Source: Gordonia zhenghanii
GTDB taxonomy: Bacteria; Actinomycetota; Actinomycetes; Mycobacteriales; Mycobacteriaceae
DNA length: 64,000 bases
Reading direction: 5' to 3'
Assembly (NCBI RefSeq): GCF_021738965.1
Contig: NZ_JAKKOQ010000007.1
Span: 61,620 to 125,619, forward strand
The position numbers and the translations under genes were made by a program. Shown piece after piece: positions 34,749-44,138 of the stretch. Numbering within the stretch: the stretch's first letter is position 1; every line of letters begins with the position of its first letter. Under the pieces are notes generated by a model. It did not search any database, was not told the origin of the DNA, and saw only the letters and a list, made by a program, of their open reading frames with translations.

Positions 34749-36611
34749 ATGTGCGGAATCGTTGGATACGTCGGCGCCCGTCCCGCGTTGGACATCGTCG
34801 TGGACGCTTTGCGTCGGATGGAGTACCGAGGCTACGACTCGGCCGGAGTCGCCATTCTGGACGGTGACGGAGGCCTGGCAGTCGAGAAGAAGGCCGGCAG
34901 GCTGGAGAACCTCGACAAGCAGATCGCCGAGGTCGGAGCCGACTCGCTGCGCGGCTCCACCGGCATCGGCCACACGCGGTGGGCGACGCACGGCAAGCCG
35001 ACCGACCGCAACGCCCATCCGCATGTGAGCGCGGACGGCAAGCTCGCCGTCGTCCACAACGGCATCATCGAGAACTACTCGCCGCTGCGCGCCGAACTCG
35101 AGAACGCAGGCGTCGAGTTCCTGTCGGAGACCGACACCGAGACCGCCGCGCACCTGCTCGAACGCGAATACACCTCCGGTGACAACGCGGGCGACTTCGT
35201 GGCGAGCGCCTACGCGACCCTGCGTCGCCTCGAAGGCGCGTTCACGCTCGTGTTCACGCACTCCGACCATCCGGGCACGATCGTCGCGGCGCGTCGTTCC
35301 ACCCCGCTCGTCGTGGGCGTCGGCGACGGCGAGATGTTCGTCGCGTCGGACGTGACCGCGTTCATCGAGCACACGCGCGACGCCGTGGAGCTCGGGCAGG
35401 ACGAGGTCGTCGTCATCACCGCCGACAGCTACACGATCACCGACTTCGACGGCGCCGCGACCGGCGGCACCCCGTTCCACATCGACTGGGACCTCGCCGC
35501 CGCCGAGAAGGGCGGCTACGACTACTTCATGCTCAAGGAGATCGCCGAGCAGCCCGAAGCACTCCAGAGCACCATGTCGGGGCATCTGCAGGACGGTCGC
35601 ATCGTCCTGGACGAGCAGCGTCTGACCGACCAGGATCTGCGCGACGTCGACAAGGTCTTCGTCGTCGCCTGCGGTACGGCGTACCACGCAGGCCTGATCG
35701 CCAAGTACGCGATCGAGCACTGGACGCGCCTGCCCGTCGAAGTGGAGCTCGCCAGCGAATTCCGTTACCGCGACCCGGTTCTGGGTCGGTCGACGCTCGT
35801 CGTCGCGATCAGCCAGTCGGGCGAGACGGCGGACACCCTCGAGGCGGTCCGCCACGCCAAGGACCAGAAGGCGCGCGTCCTCGCGATCTGCAACACCAAC
35901 GGAGCCCAGATCCCGCGCGAGTCCGACGCAGTGCTGTACACGCACGCCGGCCCGGAGATCGGCGTCGCGTCCACCAAGTGCTTCCTCGCGCAGATCGCCG
36001 CCGCCTACCTGGTCGGGCTGGCTCTCGCGCAGGCGCTCGGCACCAAGTACCAGGACGAGGTGATCCGCGAGTTCACTGAGCTCGAGCAGATCCCGGCAGC
36101 GGTCAGCACCGTCCTGGAGCAGATGGAGCCGGTCCGCGAGTTGGCCCGCGAGTTCGCGTCGAGCGACACGGTCCTGTTCCTGGGCCGTCACGTGGGCTAC
36201 CCGGTGGCGCTCGAGGGCGCGTTGAAGCTCAAGGAGCTCGCGTACATCCACGCCGAGGGATTCGCTGCCGGCGAGCTCAAGCACGGTCCGATCGCGCTGA
36301 TCGAGGACGGTCTCCCGGTGATCATCGTGATGCCGTCGCCGACCGGTCGCGCGCTGCTGCACTCCAAGATGGTCAGCAACATCCGCGAGATCCAGGCGCG
36401 CGGTGCCACGACCATCGTGATCGCCGAACCCGACGACGAGGCCGCGGCCGCCGTCGCCGACCACCTGATCCCGATCCCGGCGACGCCGACGCTCCTGCAG
36501 CCGCTGGTGTCCACGGTGCCGTTGCAGGTGTTCGCCGCGACCGTCGCGCAATCGCGCGGGTACGACGTCGACAAGCCGCGAAACCTGGCCAAGTCGGTCA
36601 CCGTCGAGTAG
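34749..36611 (+). CDS. glmS: Glutamine--fructose-6-phosphate aminotransferase (isomerizing)
   Basis: 620 residues. It makes glucosamine-6-phosphate, the substrate later used by GlmM. The N-terminal nucleophile is Cys2 in MCGIVGYVGARPALDIVVDA. Glutaminase loops are GIGHTRWATHGKPTDRNAHP and VVHNGIIENY. The two SIS domains carry ACGTAYHAGLIAKYAIE, LVVAISQSGETADTLEAVRH and the C-terminal NLAKSVTVE. Full length and intact. Confidence 0.98.
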   Translation: MCGIVGYVGARPALDIVVDALRRMEYRGYDSAGVAILDGDGGLAVEKKAGRLENLDKQIAEVGADSLRGSTGIGHTRWATHGKPTDRNAHPHVSADGKLAVVHNGIIENYSPLRAELENAGVEFLSETDTETAAHLLEREYTSGDNAGDFVASAYATLRRLEGAFTLVFTHSDHPGTIVAARRSTPLVVGVGDGEMFVASDVTAFIEHTRDAVELGQDEVVVITADSYTITDFDGAATGGTPFHIDWDLAAAEKGGYDYFMLKEIAEQPEALQSTMSGHLQDGRIVLDEQRLTDQDLRDVDKVFVVACGTAYHAGLIAKYAIEHWTRLPVEVELASEFRYRDPVLGRSTLVVAISQSGETADTLEAVRHAKDQKARVLAICNTNGAQIPRESDAVLYTHAGPEIGVASTKCFLAQIAAAYLVGLALAQALGTKYQDEVIREFTELEQIPAAVSTVLEQMEPVRELAREFASSDTVLFLGRHVGYPVALEGALKLKELAYIHAEGFAAGELKHGPIALIEDGLPVIIVMPSPTGRALLHSKMVSNIREIQARGATTIVIAEPDDEAAAAVADHLIPIPATPTLLQPLVSTVPLQVFAATVAQSRGYDVDKPRNLAKSVTVE

Positions 36612-36627
36612 CGATGGCGAACCCGTC

Positions 36628-38085
36628 GTGATCGGATACCACACCGCGGACGCGATCCGGGACGCTGAACGCGCCACCGGACCGCTGCTGACCGACGGTG
36701 TGCTGATGGCGCGGGCCGCCTACGGTCTCGCGTCGACCGTCCTCGACGAACTGCGACGACGCTGCGGCCACGTCTACGGCACCACCGTGGTGCTCGTGGT
36801 CGGCGCAGGCGACAACGGCGGCGATGCCCTCTACGCGGCCCGGCACCTGCGTCGACGCGGGGTCCGGGTACGTGCCGTCCTCACCGCGCCCGAGCGGGCA
36901 CACGCCGGCGGCCTCGCCGACTTCCGGGCGGCGGGCGGAACCCTGACCGACACCGCGGCCGACGCCGACCTCGTGGTGGACGCGATCGTCGGCCTCGGCG
37001 GGCATGGTCCGCTGCGTGAGCCCGCCGCGACCGTCATGGCCGACGTCGCATCGGCACGCGTCCCCGTCGTGGCCGTCGACGTTCCGTCCGGCGTGGACCC
37101 GGACACCGGGAAGGTCCACACCCCGTCGGTACGTGCGGACGCGACCGTCACGTTCTCGCTGCGCCGTCTCGCGCACCTGTACGCGGCGCCGTCGTGCGGG
37201 GAGATCACGGTGCGCGACATCGGGATTCCCGAACCCGAGCGCCCAGAACTCGTCTCTCCGTCCGACGTCGAGACCGCCGACGCGTGGCCGCTGCCCGGAC
37301 CGACTGACGACAAGTACTCGCAAGGCGTCGTCGGCATCATCGCCGGTTCGACGCGGTATCCGGGCGCCGCGGTGCTCGCCACGACCGCCGCCATCGCGGC
37401 AACCTCGGGCCTGACGCGGTACGTCGGCCCGGCGGCTGAACATGTCCTCGCACACCGCCCCGAGGCGGTCGCCGTCACCGATTTCGCCGACGCCGGACGA
37501 GTGCAGGCCTGGGTGTTCGGTCCCGGCGCCGGCACCGATGATGCGGCGGCGGACCTGCTGAGTCGTGTCTTCGCCGACGATGTGCCGGTTCTCGTCGATG
37601 CGGACGGGCTGACCGTCCTCGCTGGCGACGCCGCGCTCCGGGACATGGTCCGGTCCCGATCGGCGCCCGTTCTGCTGACTCCGCACGCCGGTGAGTTCGC
37701 GCGGCTCGTCCGCGCTGTGGGCAGCGCGGCCGCCGACCTTCTCGACACAGACCGTCTCGCGGCGGTCCGAATTCTGGCCGCTGACCTGGGCGCGACGATC
37801 CTGCTCAAGGGTCGTGTCACGCTCGTCGCCGACCCCGACGGCGAGACGTGGGCCACGGACGCGGGCTCGTCCTGGGCGGCCACCGCCGGGTCGGGCGACG
37901 TCCTGTCGGGCATCGCCGGAGCACTTCTCGCCGCAGGTCGAGCGCCACGCGAGGCCGGAACGTTTGCGGCGCGGTTGCATGCGCGCGCCGCCGCGCTGGC
38001 GAGCGGTGGAGCACCGATCGGAGCGTCCGACCTCGTCGCAGCGGTCGCGCCAGCGCTGCGCGAACTGATGCATTTGCGACAATAG
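36628..38085 (+). CDS. nnr: Bifunctional NAD(P)HX epimerase/dehydratase
   Basis: 485 residues. The N-terminal epimerase domain (about 1-205) has VVLVVGAGDNGGDALYAARH and VPVVAVDVPSGVDPDTGK. The C-terminal ADP-dependent dehydratase domain (about 225-485) has VGIIAGSTRYPGAAVLATTA, AWVFGPGAGTDD, LLTPHAGEFARLVRAV and the nucleotide/catalytic WAATAGSGDVLSGIAGALLA. It repairs hydrated NADH/NADPH. It lies between glmS and alr and starts at GTG 36628. Confidence 0.95.
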   Translation: MIGYHTADAIRDAERATGPLLTDGVLMARAAYGLASTVLDELRRRCGHVYGTTVVLVVGAGDNGGDALYAARHLRRRGVRVRAVLTAPERAHAGGLADFRAAGGTLTDTAADADLVVDAIVGLGGHGPLREPAATVMADVASARVPVVAVDVPSGVDPDTGKVHTPSVRADATVTFSLRRLAHLYAAPSCGEITVRDIGIPEPERPELVSPSDVETADAWPLPGPTDDKYSQGVVGIIAGSTRYPGAAVLATTAAIAATSGLTRYVGPAAEHVLAHRPEAVAVTDFADAGRVQAWVFGPGAGTDDAAADLLSRVFADDVPVLVDADGLTVLAGDAALRDMVRSRSAPVLLTPHAGEFARLVRAVGSAAADLLDTDRLAAVRILAADLGATILLKGRVTLVADPDGETWATDAGSSWAATAGSGDVLSGIAGALLAAGRAPREAGTFAARLHARAAALASGGAPIGASDLVAAVAPALRELMHLRQ

Positions 38086-38090
38086 AAGTG

Positions 38091-39287
38091 ATGACCACTG
38101 CAAATCTGATCGCCACCGTCGACCTCGACGCCATCGCGCACAACGTGGGAGTTCTCCGCGAGCGTTCCGGCGCCGGGGTCATCGCCGTGGTCAAGGCCGA
38201 CGGATACGGACACGGCGCACTGCCGGTGGCCCGCACCGCCCTGACCGCGGGTGCGCAGTCGCTGGGCACCGCGAGCATCCGCGAGGCTCGGGAACTGCGG
38301 GCAGGCGGACTCACCGGACACATCACCGCGTGGCTGCACCGGCCCGACGCCGACTTCGCCGGGGCCGTCGCCGACGGCATCGACATCGCCGTCTCGTCTC
38401 GACGTCAGCTGGCAGCGGTGCTCGACGCGGCCCGCGCCGCAGGGACGCGCGCGATCGTGTCGGTGAAGGTCGACACCGGGCTCGGTCGCAGCGGCGTCGC
38501 CCGCGAGGAGTGGGACGACGCCGCCGCCGACATCGCGCGCGCCGTCGCCGACGGGGCCGTCGAACTCCACGGCGTGATGTGCCACTTGGCATTCGGCGAC
38601 GAACCCGACCATCCGCACAACGATCTCCAGGCACAGCGGCTCGACGCGGCCGTCGCCGACCTCACCAGGCTCGGTGCGCCGCCCGCGGTGGTGCACATGT
38701 CCAATTCGCCTGCCGCCCTTACTCGCCCGGACCTCTCGCGTGATCTGGTTCGTCCGGGCATCGCGATGTACGGCTACTCGCCGATCCCGTCGATGGGCGA
38801 CTTCGGTCTGATCCCGGCGATGACTCTGGAGTCCCAGGTCACGATGGTCAAGAAGGCCGACTCGGGGCAGGGCGTCTCTTACAACCACACCTGGCATGCG
38901 CCGTCGGACACCGTGATCGGTGTGATCCCGGCTGGATACGCCGACGGCGTGCCGCGGATGCTGTCCGGCAAGCTGCAGGTCCACATCGGCGACCGGCTGT
39001 TCCCGAACGTCGGCCGCATCTGCATGGATCAACTGGTGGTCGACCTCGGGCCCGACGGCGGGGGCGTTCGCGAAGGCGATCGCGCCGTGCTGTTCGGACC
39101 CGCGTCCGCAGCCGGCGGCGCGCCGGTGCCGACTGCCACCGACTGGGCCGACGCGCTCGGCACCATCGACTACGAGATCGTCTCGCGGATCGGTTCACGA
39201 CCGGAGCGCCGCTACACAGGGGGACCGGCTGCCGCGCAGCCGGAGTGTGCAGCGGCGGGCCACACTCAGGGGGATGCACATGGATGA
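38091..39287 (+). CDS. alr: Alanine racemase
   Basis: 398 residues from ATG 38091 (GTG 38088 is also possible). The PLP lysine is K35 in IAVVKADGYGHGALPVA. The second catalytic residue Tyr is in KKADSGQGVSYNHTWHAPSD. The C-terminal domain shows VGRICMDQLVVDLGPDGGG. It makes D-alanine for peptidoglycan. Its 3' end overlaps the following hydrolase gene by a few bases. Same position as Rv3423c. Confidence 0.97.
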   Translation: MTTANLIATVDLDAIAHNVGVLRERSGAGVIAVVKADGYGHGALPVARTALTAGAQSLGTASIREARELRAGGLTGHITAWLHRPDADFAGAVADGIDIAVSSRRQLAAVLDAARAAGTRAIVSVKVDTGLGRSGVAREEWDDAAADIARAVADGAVELHGVMCHLAFGDEPDHPHNDLQAQRLDAAVADLTRLGAPPAVVHMSNSPAALTRPDLSRDLVRPGIAMYGYSPIPSMGDFGLIPAMTLESQVTMVKKADSGQGVSYNHTWHAPSDTVIGVIPAGYADGVPRMLSGKLQVHIGDRLFPNVGRICMDQLVVDLGPDGGGVREGDRAVLFGPASAAGGAPVPTATDWADALGTIDYEIVSRIGSRPERRYTGGPAAAQPECAAAGHTQGDAHG

Positions 39288-40467
39288 ACGCAGCGAACGG
39301 GTTCGACCGGCATGGCGATCGGGGCTCGCGCAGGTCGGCACGCTCGGCAAAGACGTGGCCGGCGGTGTGGTGCGGCGCCGCCGCGTCCGCCGGACCACCG
39401 GGATCGATCCGCACCGTGACGTCGACTTCACCGCGATGTACCGCGACGAGGCGTCAACCGTGACCGCCGACGACGGTGTCGCTCTCGCGGTCCGCTCGGT
39501 GACCACCGGACCGGAGATCGACGCGGACGGACAGTCGTGGGGACGCACGTCGACCCCCGAACTCACGGTGATCTTCGTCCACGGCTTCACGCTGCGGATG
39601 GCGTCCTGGCACTTCCAGCGGTACGGCCTCGCGCAACGGTGGGCCGACCGCCGCATCAAGATGGTGTTCTTCGACCAGCGCGGGCACGGCGCCAGCGATC
39701 TGGTGTCGCGTCCCAGTTCGACGATGGCGCAGCTCGGTGACGACCTCGACGCCGTCATCCGAGCCATGGCGCCGACCGGGCCGGTGATCCTCGTCGGGCA
39801 TTCGATGGGCGGCATGTCGATCATGTCGCTCGCCCGCAGGCACTCGAACCTGTTCGGCCACCGCGGGCGCATCGCGGGCGTCGGCCTCGTGTCGACGGCG
39901 GTCCGCGGGATCACCGAGACCGGGCTCGGCGAAGGTCTGAACAATCCGATCGTCGACGCCCTGCGACTCTCGGTCCGCTACGTTCCGCGCGCCGTCCAAG
40001 CCGGACGCGGATTCACCCGCCGCGCAGTGGAACCCGTGCTCATCGCGGCGAGCTTCGGACCCGACTACTACAGTCCCGCCGCGGGCCGCGCCGTGGAGAA
40101 GATGATCCAGAACACCCACATCGGCACTATGGTGAACTTCCTCAAGGCGTTGGAGAGCCACGACGAGTCGACGGCGCTGCCCGTCCTCGCACAGGTGCCG
40201 ACCGTCGTCATCGCCGGCGACTACGACCGCCTGACACCGCTGCCCAACTCGCTGCGCATGTACGCCGAACTCGGAGCCGACTCGCGGTTGGTCGTCGCCG
40301 AGGGGTGCGGACACATGCTCCCGATCGAGGCGCCCGACCTGGTCGACGACGGCATCGACGACCTCGTGTCGCGCTCGCGCCTCGCGTTGGGACGACCATT
40401 GACCCCCGCACGCAGTCGCACGCGTAAGCGGACCACCGAATCGGTCGGGCAGGCAGGCGATGACTGA
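39280..40467 (+). CDS. Alpha/beta hydrolase
   Basis: About 395 residues from ATG 39280 (CAGGGGG six bases upstream; ATG 39274 is an alternative). Classical hydrolase: oxyanion segment LTVIFVHGFTLRMASWHFQR, nucleophile elbow VILVGHSMGGMSIMSLA (Ser near 176), acid in VVIAGDYDRLTPLP and His in AEGCGHMLPIEAPDLV. The N-terminus is basic. Overlapping both alr and tsaE puts it in the alr-tsaD operon, as in other mycolic-acid bacteria. Substrate unknown; lipid or ester hydrolysis is likely. Confidence 0.88.
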   Translation: MDERSERVRPAWRSGLAQVGTLGKDVAGGVVRRRRVRRTTGIDPHRDVDFTAMYRDEASTVTADDGVALAVRSVTTGPEIDADGQSWGRTSTPELTVIFVHGFTLRMASWHFQRYGLAQRWADRRIKMVFFDQRGHGASDLVSRPSSTMAQLGDDLDAVIRAMAPTGPVILVGHSMGGMSIMSLARRHSNLFGHRGRIAGVGLVSTAVRGITETGLGEGLNNPIVDALRLSVRYVPRAVQAGRGFTRRAVEPVLIAASFGPDYYSPAAGRAVEKMIQNTHIGTMVNFLKALESHDESTALPVLAQVPTVVIAGDYDRLTPLPNSLRMYAELGADSRLVVAEGCGHMLPIEAPDLVDDGIDDLVSRSRLALGRPLTPARSRTRKRTTESVGQAGDD

Positions 40468-40927
40468 CCGACTCGGCGGGAGCCGCGATCTGCCCGACAC
40501 CGCCGACACCGAAGCGTTGGGGCGCGAACTCGCCGCAGACCTGCGGGCGGGCGACCTGGTGATCCTCGACGGTCCGCTCGGCGCGGGGAAGACCGCCCTC
40601 ACCCGCGGGATCGGCGCCGGTCTGGGCGTCACCGGGCGCGTGTCGTCGCCGACGTTCATCATCGCCCGCCAGCACGCGTCCGGCGGCGACGGACGGCCCG
40701 GCATGATCCACGTCGACGCGTATCGTCTCGCCGACGCGAACGGGACCGCGACCCTCGACGACCTCGACGCGCTCGACCTCGACACCGATCTCGCCGACAG
40801 CGTGGTGGTCGTCGAGTGGGGCGAAGGCGTCGCCGAACGACTGACCGACGAACATCTGCTGGTGCGACTGCGCCGCGACGACGATTCCGAGACACGGCGC
40901 GCCGTGTGGGAGTGGGTGAGCACATGA
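40460..40927 (+). CDS. tsaE: tRNA threonylcarbamoyladenosine biosynthesis ATPase TsaE
   Basis: 155 residues. P-loop in DGPLGAGKTALTRGIGAGLG (about 34-53), the switch-like VSSPTFIIARQ, the HVDAYRL motif with its Asp and VVVVEWGEGVAERL near the end. It works with TsaB and TsaD, both encoded just downstream, in t6A formation on ANN-reading tRNAs. It overlaps its neighbours on both sides. Confidence 0.95.
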   Translation: MTDRLGGSRDLPDTADTEALGRELAADLRAGDLVILDGPLGAGKTALTRGIGAGLGVTGRVSSPTFIIARQHASGGDGRPGMIHVDAYRLADANGTATLDDLDALDLDTDLADSVVVVEWGEGVAERLTDEHLLVRLRRDDDSETRRAVWEWVST

Positions 40928-41646
40928 GCGGTGAGCGGACCGTTCTGACGCGAACGGTATTGGCGATCGACACGGCCACCGAGACGGTCGTCACCGGGGT
41001 GGTGCGGTTGCCGGCCGTCGGCGCCCCGACGACGCTCGCCGAGCGCACCGTCCACGACCACCGTCGGCACGCCGAGATTCTGACGACCCTCATCAGCGAG
41101 GTGCTCGACGAGGCATCGGTCGCCGGAGCCGACCTCGACGCCGTGGTCGTCGGCGTGGGTCCCGGACCGTTCACCGGCCTGCGGGTGGGACTCGCGACGG
41201 CGTCGGCGTACGGCGACGCGCTCGGCCTGCCGGTATACGGCGTCTGCTCACTCGATGCGCTCGCCGCCGTCGCCGACGGTGCGTCCGCGCTCGTGGTGAC
41301 CGACGCGCGTCGCCGCGAGGTCTATTGGGCGCGGTACTCCGTCGGACAGCGGGTCGCGGGCCCGGAGGTCGCGGCACCCGCGACAGTCGCCGAGGCCGTC
41401 GCGCAGGAGCCTGTCGCCCTCGTGGTGGGGCCGCCGACGTTCACCGAACCGATCGCCGCAGGCCGCGTACCGGAGATCGGCGCCACCTATCCGACGGTCG
41501 ACGCCCTCGCCGCCGCGGCGTTCCCCGACATCGCAGGCGGCACCGCTCCGGGTCCGCTGGAGCCGATGTACCTGCGTCGTCCCGACGCCGTCGAGTTGAA
41601 GGACCAGCGTCGCAAGTCGCTGTTGCCGGTGACCGACGGTGCCTGA
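40924..41646 (+). CDS. tsaB: tRNA threonylcarbamoyladenosine biosynthesis protein TsaB
   Basis: 240 residues from ATG 40924 (ATGA overlap). ASKHA-fold paralogue of TsaD: RTVLAIDTATETVVTGVV, HRRHAEILTTLISEVLDEAS, VVVGVGPGPFTGLRVGLATA and VYGVCSLDALAAVA. It is the dimerisation platform for TsaD and TsaE. Its end overlaps rimI by eight bases. Confidence 0.95.
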   Translation: MSGERTVLTRTVLAIDTATETVVTGVVRLPAVGAPTTLAERTVHDHRRHAEILTTLISEVLDEASVAGADLDAVVVGVGPGPFTGLRVGLATASAYGDALGLPVYGVCSLDALAAVADGASALVVTDARRREVYWARYSVGQRVAGPEVAAPATVAEAVAQEPVALVVGPPTFTEPIAAGRVPEIGATYPTVDALAAAAFPDIAGGTAPGPLEPMYLRRPDAVELKDQRRKSLLPVTDGA

Positions 41647-42133
41647 TAACCGCATCAGTGCGCTGACGCCGTCCGATCTGCCGCGCTGCGCGGAGCTCGA
41701 AGCGCAGATGTTCGCGGGCGACTCGCCGTGGCCGCTCGCCGGCTTCGTCGCCGAGCTGCGCGCCGACCACAACCAGTACTTCGCCGCGCGCGCAGACGAC
41801 GGGACGCTCGTCGGCTACGCGGGCGTCAGCGTGCTCGGTCGGGTCGGGGACCGCGAATGCGAGGTCCACACGATCGCCGTCGACCCGGAGTACCAAGGCC
41901 ACGGATACGGACGGGACTTGCTCGCCGCGCTGCTCGACGTCGCCGACCGAGAGGACGCGGCCGTGTTCCTCGAAGTCCGCACCGACAACGCGACCGCGAT
42001 CGCGCTGTACGAACGCAACGGCTTCACGGTCGCCGGGACTCGGCGCAACTACTATCAGCCCTCCGGCGCGGACGCCTACACGATGGTGCGTCCGCCCGCG
42101 GGGGAGCAGCCCGCGAAGGAGGACCACTCGTGA
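41639..42133 (+). CDS. rimI: Ribosomal-protein-alanine N-acetyltransferase RimI
   Basis: 164 residues from GTG 41639. GNAT fold: [20 protein letters not shown], the acetyl-CoA pyrophosphate loop [19 protein letters not shown] and [20 protein letters not shown]. It acetylates the N-terminus of ribosomal protein S18 in E. coli; the same is likely here. The tsaB-rimI-tsaD order is common in actinobacteria. Confidence 0.92.
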   Translation: MPDNRISALTPSDLPRCAELEAQMFAGDSPWPLAGFVAELRADHNQYFAARADDGTLVGYAGVSVLGRVGDRECEVHTIAVDPEYQGHGYGRDLLAALLDVADREDAAVFLEVRTDNATAIALYERNGFTVAGTRRNYYQPSGADAYTMVRPPAGEQPAKEDHS

Positions 42134-43158
42134 TCGTGATGGGCATCGAGAGTTCGTGCGACGAGACCGGCGTCGGCGTCGTCGACTGGGACGGCGAGAC
42201 GGCGACCCTGTTGGCCGACGAGGTGGCCTCCAGCGTCGACGAGCACGCCCGGTACGGCGGCGTCGTCCCCGAAGTGGCGTCGCGCGCCCACCTGCAGGCG
42301 ATGGTGCCGACCATGACGCGGGCCCGCGAAGCCGCCGGGATCGACCGGCCCGACGCGATCGCCGTGACCATCGGACCGGGCTTGGCCGGCGCGCTCCTGG
42401 TCGGTGTCGCCGCGGCCAAGGCGTACGCGCTCGCGTGGGACGTTCCGCTGTACGCGGTGAACCACCTCGGCGGCCATGTCGCCGTCGACACCCTCGAACA
42501 CGGGCCGATGCCGTCGTCCGTCGCGCTGCTCGTCTCGGGCGGTCACACCCACCTGCTCGGCATCGACGACTTGTCGCAGCCGATCGTCGAGATGGGGACC
42601 ACCGTCGACGACGCGGCAGGCGAGGCGTTCGACAAGGTGGCCCGACTGTTGGACCTCGGCTACCCGGGCGGTCCGGCGCTCGACGCCGCCGCGCAAGAGG
42701 GCGACCCGACGGCCATCGGGTTCCCGCGCGGCATGACCGGCCCCCGCGACGCCCCGTACGACTTCTCCTTCTCCGGCCTCAAGACCGCAGTGGCGCGTTT
42801 CGTGGAGCGCGAGGTCCGCGACGGCCGCGAGGTGTCGGTGCCCGATGTCGCGGCGTCGTTCCAGGAAGCTGTCGCAGATGTCTTGACTGCCAAGGCGATC
42901 CGTGCGTGCCAGGCGCGTGAGGTGAGCACCCTGGTGCTCGGCGGCGGTGCGACCGCCAACTCGCGGATCCGGTCGCTGGCGCAGGAGCGGACCGCAAAAG
43001 CAGGCATCGACCTGCGCGTTCCCAAACCGCGACTGTGCACCGACAACGGAGTCATGGTCGCGACGCTCGGCGCCCACGTGATCGGCGGCGGGGCTCCGGC
43101 GTCGCCGTTGACCGTGGCCACCGACCCCGGCATGTCGGTACAGATCAGCAAACTGTGA
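42130..43158 (+). CDS. tsaD: tRNA N6-threonylcarbamoyladenosine synthase catalytic subunit TsaD
   Basis: 342 residues from GTG 42130, overlapping the rimI stop. [20 protein letters not shown] opens the ASKHA fold. Metal-binding HLGGH lies near 113, with [20 protein letters not shown] and [20 protein letters not shown] further on, and [15 protein letters not shown] at the end carries the conserved Asp. It transfers threonylcarbamoyl to A37. It is the last gene of the alr-tsaD operon before the heat-shock operator. Confidence 0.96.
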   Translation: MIVMGIESSCDETGVGVVDWDGETATLLADEVASSVDEHARYGGVVPEVASRAHLQAMVPTMTRAREAAGIDRPDAIAVTIGPGLAGALLVGVAAAKAYALAWDVPLYAVNHLGGHVAVDTLEHGPMPSSVALLVSGGHTHLLGIDDLSQPIVEMGTTVDDAAGEAFDKVARLLDLGYPGGPALDAAAQEGDPTAIGFPRGMTGPRDAPYDFSFSGLKTAVARFVEREVRDGREVSVPDVAASFQEAVADVLTAKAIRACQAREVSTLVLGGGATANSRIRSLAQERTAKAGIDLRVPKPRLCTDNGVMVATLGAHVIGGGAPASPLTVATDPGMSVQISKL

Positions 43159-43184
43159 CCGAAACTACCGCCAGGTGTTGAGAG

Positions 43185-43211
43185 CTGGCACTCGCATGGG
43201 TAGAGTGCTAG
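43185..43211 (+). promoter_or_regulatory. CIRCE operator (HrcA binding site) of groES
   Basis: CTGGCACTC-N9-GAGTGCTAG matches the CIRCE consensus TTAGCACTC-N9-GAGTGCTAA in 8 of 9 and 7 of 9 positions or better, with the exact 9-base spacer. It lies 101 bases before the groES start, so groES should be repressed by HrcA and induced by heat. Confidence 0.9.
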
Positions 43212-43311
43212 TTGGCTCTGGCGCTCCCGCCGCGGCACCCGCGACGACGTGGTGGTGCGCCTTCAAGAGCCGCGAACGTTATTCAATACACGAATGCAAA
43301 GGAATGACATC

Positions 43312-43608
43312 GTGGCGAGCGTGAACATCAAGCCGCTTGAAGACAAGATCCTTGTCCAGACCGTCGAAGCAGAGACCACCACTGCTTCTGGCCTGGTCAT
43401 CCCCGATTCCGCCAAGGAAAAGCCCTCTGAGGGCAAGATTGTGGCAGTCGGACCGGGTCGCGTCAACGAGCAGGGCAACCGCGTCCCCGTCGACGTCGCC
43501 GAGGGCGACGTCGTCATCTACAGCAAGTACGGCGGCACCGAGGTCAAGTACGCCGGCGAGGATTACCTGATCCTCTCGGCCCGCGACATCCTCGCAGTGG
43601 TCAGCTGA
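43312..43608 (+). CDS. groES: Co-chaperonin GroES
   Basis: 98 residues from GTG 43312 (AAAGGA upstream). [20 protein letters not shown], the mobile loop [20 protein letters not shown] and the roof [20 protein letters not shown] are all present. It caps GroEL. In most relatives groEL1 follows directly. Here a terminator and then whiB3 follow, so its GroEL partner must be encoded elsewhere. Confidence 0.97.
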   Translation: MASVNIKPLEDKILVQTVEAETTTASGLVIPDSAKEKPSEGKIVAVGPGRVNEQGNRVPVDVAEGDVVIYSKYGGTEVKYAGEDYLILSARDILAVVS

Positions 43609-43621
43609 CCCCAGCTTCACA

Positions 43622-43660
43622 ACGACGACGCCCCGCCGGTTTCCGGCGGGGCGTCGTCGT
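43622..43660 (+). terminator. Strong terminator hairpin after groES
   Basis: A perfect 18-bp stem (43622-43639 with 43643-43660, core GACGACGCCCCGCCGG) with loop TTT, followed by TGTCATCT. It starts 14 bases after the groES stop and shows that the operon really ends here. Confidence 0.85.
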
Positions 43661-43685
43661 TGTCATCTGCTTACCGCTGGCCGAG

Positions 43686-43834
43686 CTTCTTCTGCCGGTC
43701 GAGCGCCTTTTGCCGGTCGAGCGAAGTCGAGACCCCCACCGCTGGTCGAGCGCTACTTACCGCTGGTCGAGCGGAGTCGAGACCACTACCGCCGGTCGAC
43801 CCCCACGGCCGGTCGAGCGAAGTCGAGACCCCCT
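43686..43834. repeat. REP-like repeat cluster 1
   Basis: Full copies of GGTCGAGCG(A/G)AGTCGAGACC at 43715-43734, 43765-43784 and 43811-43830, with several half copies (GCCGGTCGAGCG) between them. It fills the space between the convergent groES and whiB3 genes. Each copy is an imperfect palindrome. Confidence 0.85.
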
Positions 43835-44138
43835 ACGAAGCCCGACCCATCCGACGCTCCGGTGTACGCCGACGCATCAGGTTGCGCTCGGCCTCGGTGA
43901 GGCCGCCCCAGATGCCGTAGGGCTCGTCGACGGCCAGTGCGTGCGAGCGGCACTGCGTCAGCACGGGGCACTCGGCGCACACCTGCTTGGCGAGACGCTC
44001 ACGCTGGGCGCGGGCCTGGCCGCGTTCGCCCTCGGGGTGGAAGAAGACTGAAGAATCGAGTCCGCGGCAGCTGCCGTGCATCTGCCAGTCCCAGAAATCG
44101 GAGTTCGGTCCGGGCAGTCGGTCGAGTGTGGTGATCAA
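43833..44138 (-). CDS. whiB3: WhiB3-type iron-sulfur redox regulator
   Basis: 101 residues, close in length and sequence to M. tuberculosis WhiB3. The 4Fe-4S cysteines are in HGSCRGL (one) and CAECPVLTQC (three). The G-I-W-G-G turn is in YGIWGGLTEAERNLM and the C-terminus is basic (RRRTPERRMGRAS). LPGPNSDFWDWQMHG and FFHPEGERG are hallmarks of the group. WhiB3 binds SigA and adjusts redox and lipid metabolism genes. Transcribed leftward, from the same intergenic region as the Rv3415c-like gene. Confidence 0.92.
   Translation of the reverse strand: MITTLDRLPGPNSDFWDWQMHGSCRGLDSSVFFHPEGERGQARAQRERLAKQVCAECPVLTQCRSHALAVDEPYGIWGGLTEAERNLMRRRTPERRMGRAS

Noticed and set aside
34695..39032. Long minus-strand frames of 660, 501 and 733 codons opposite glmS, nnr and alr
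   Set aside because: Antisense frames kept open by codon bias; the plus-strand genes are unambiguous.
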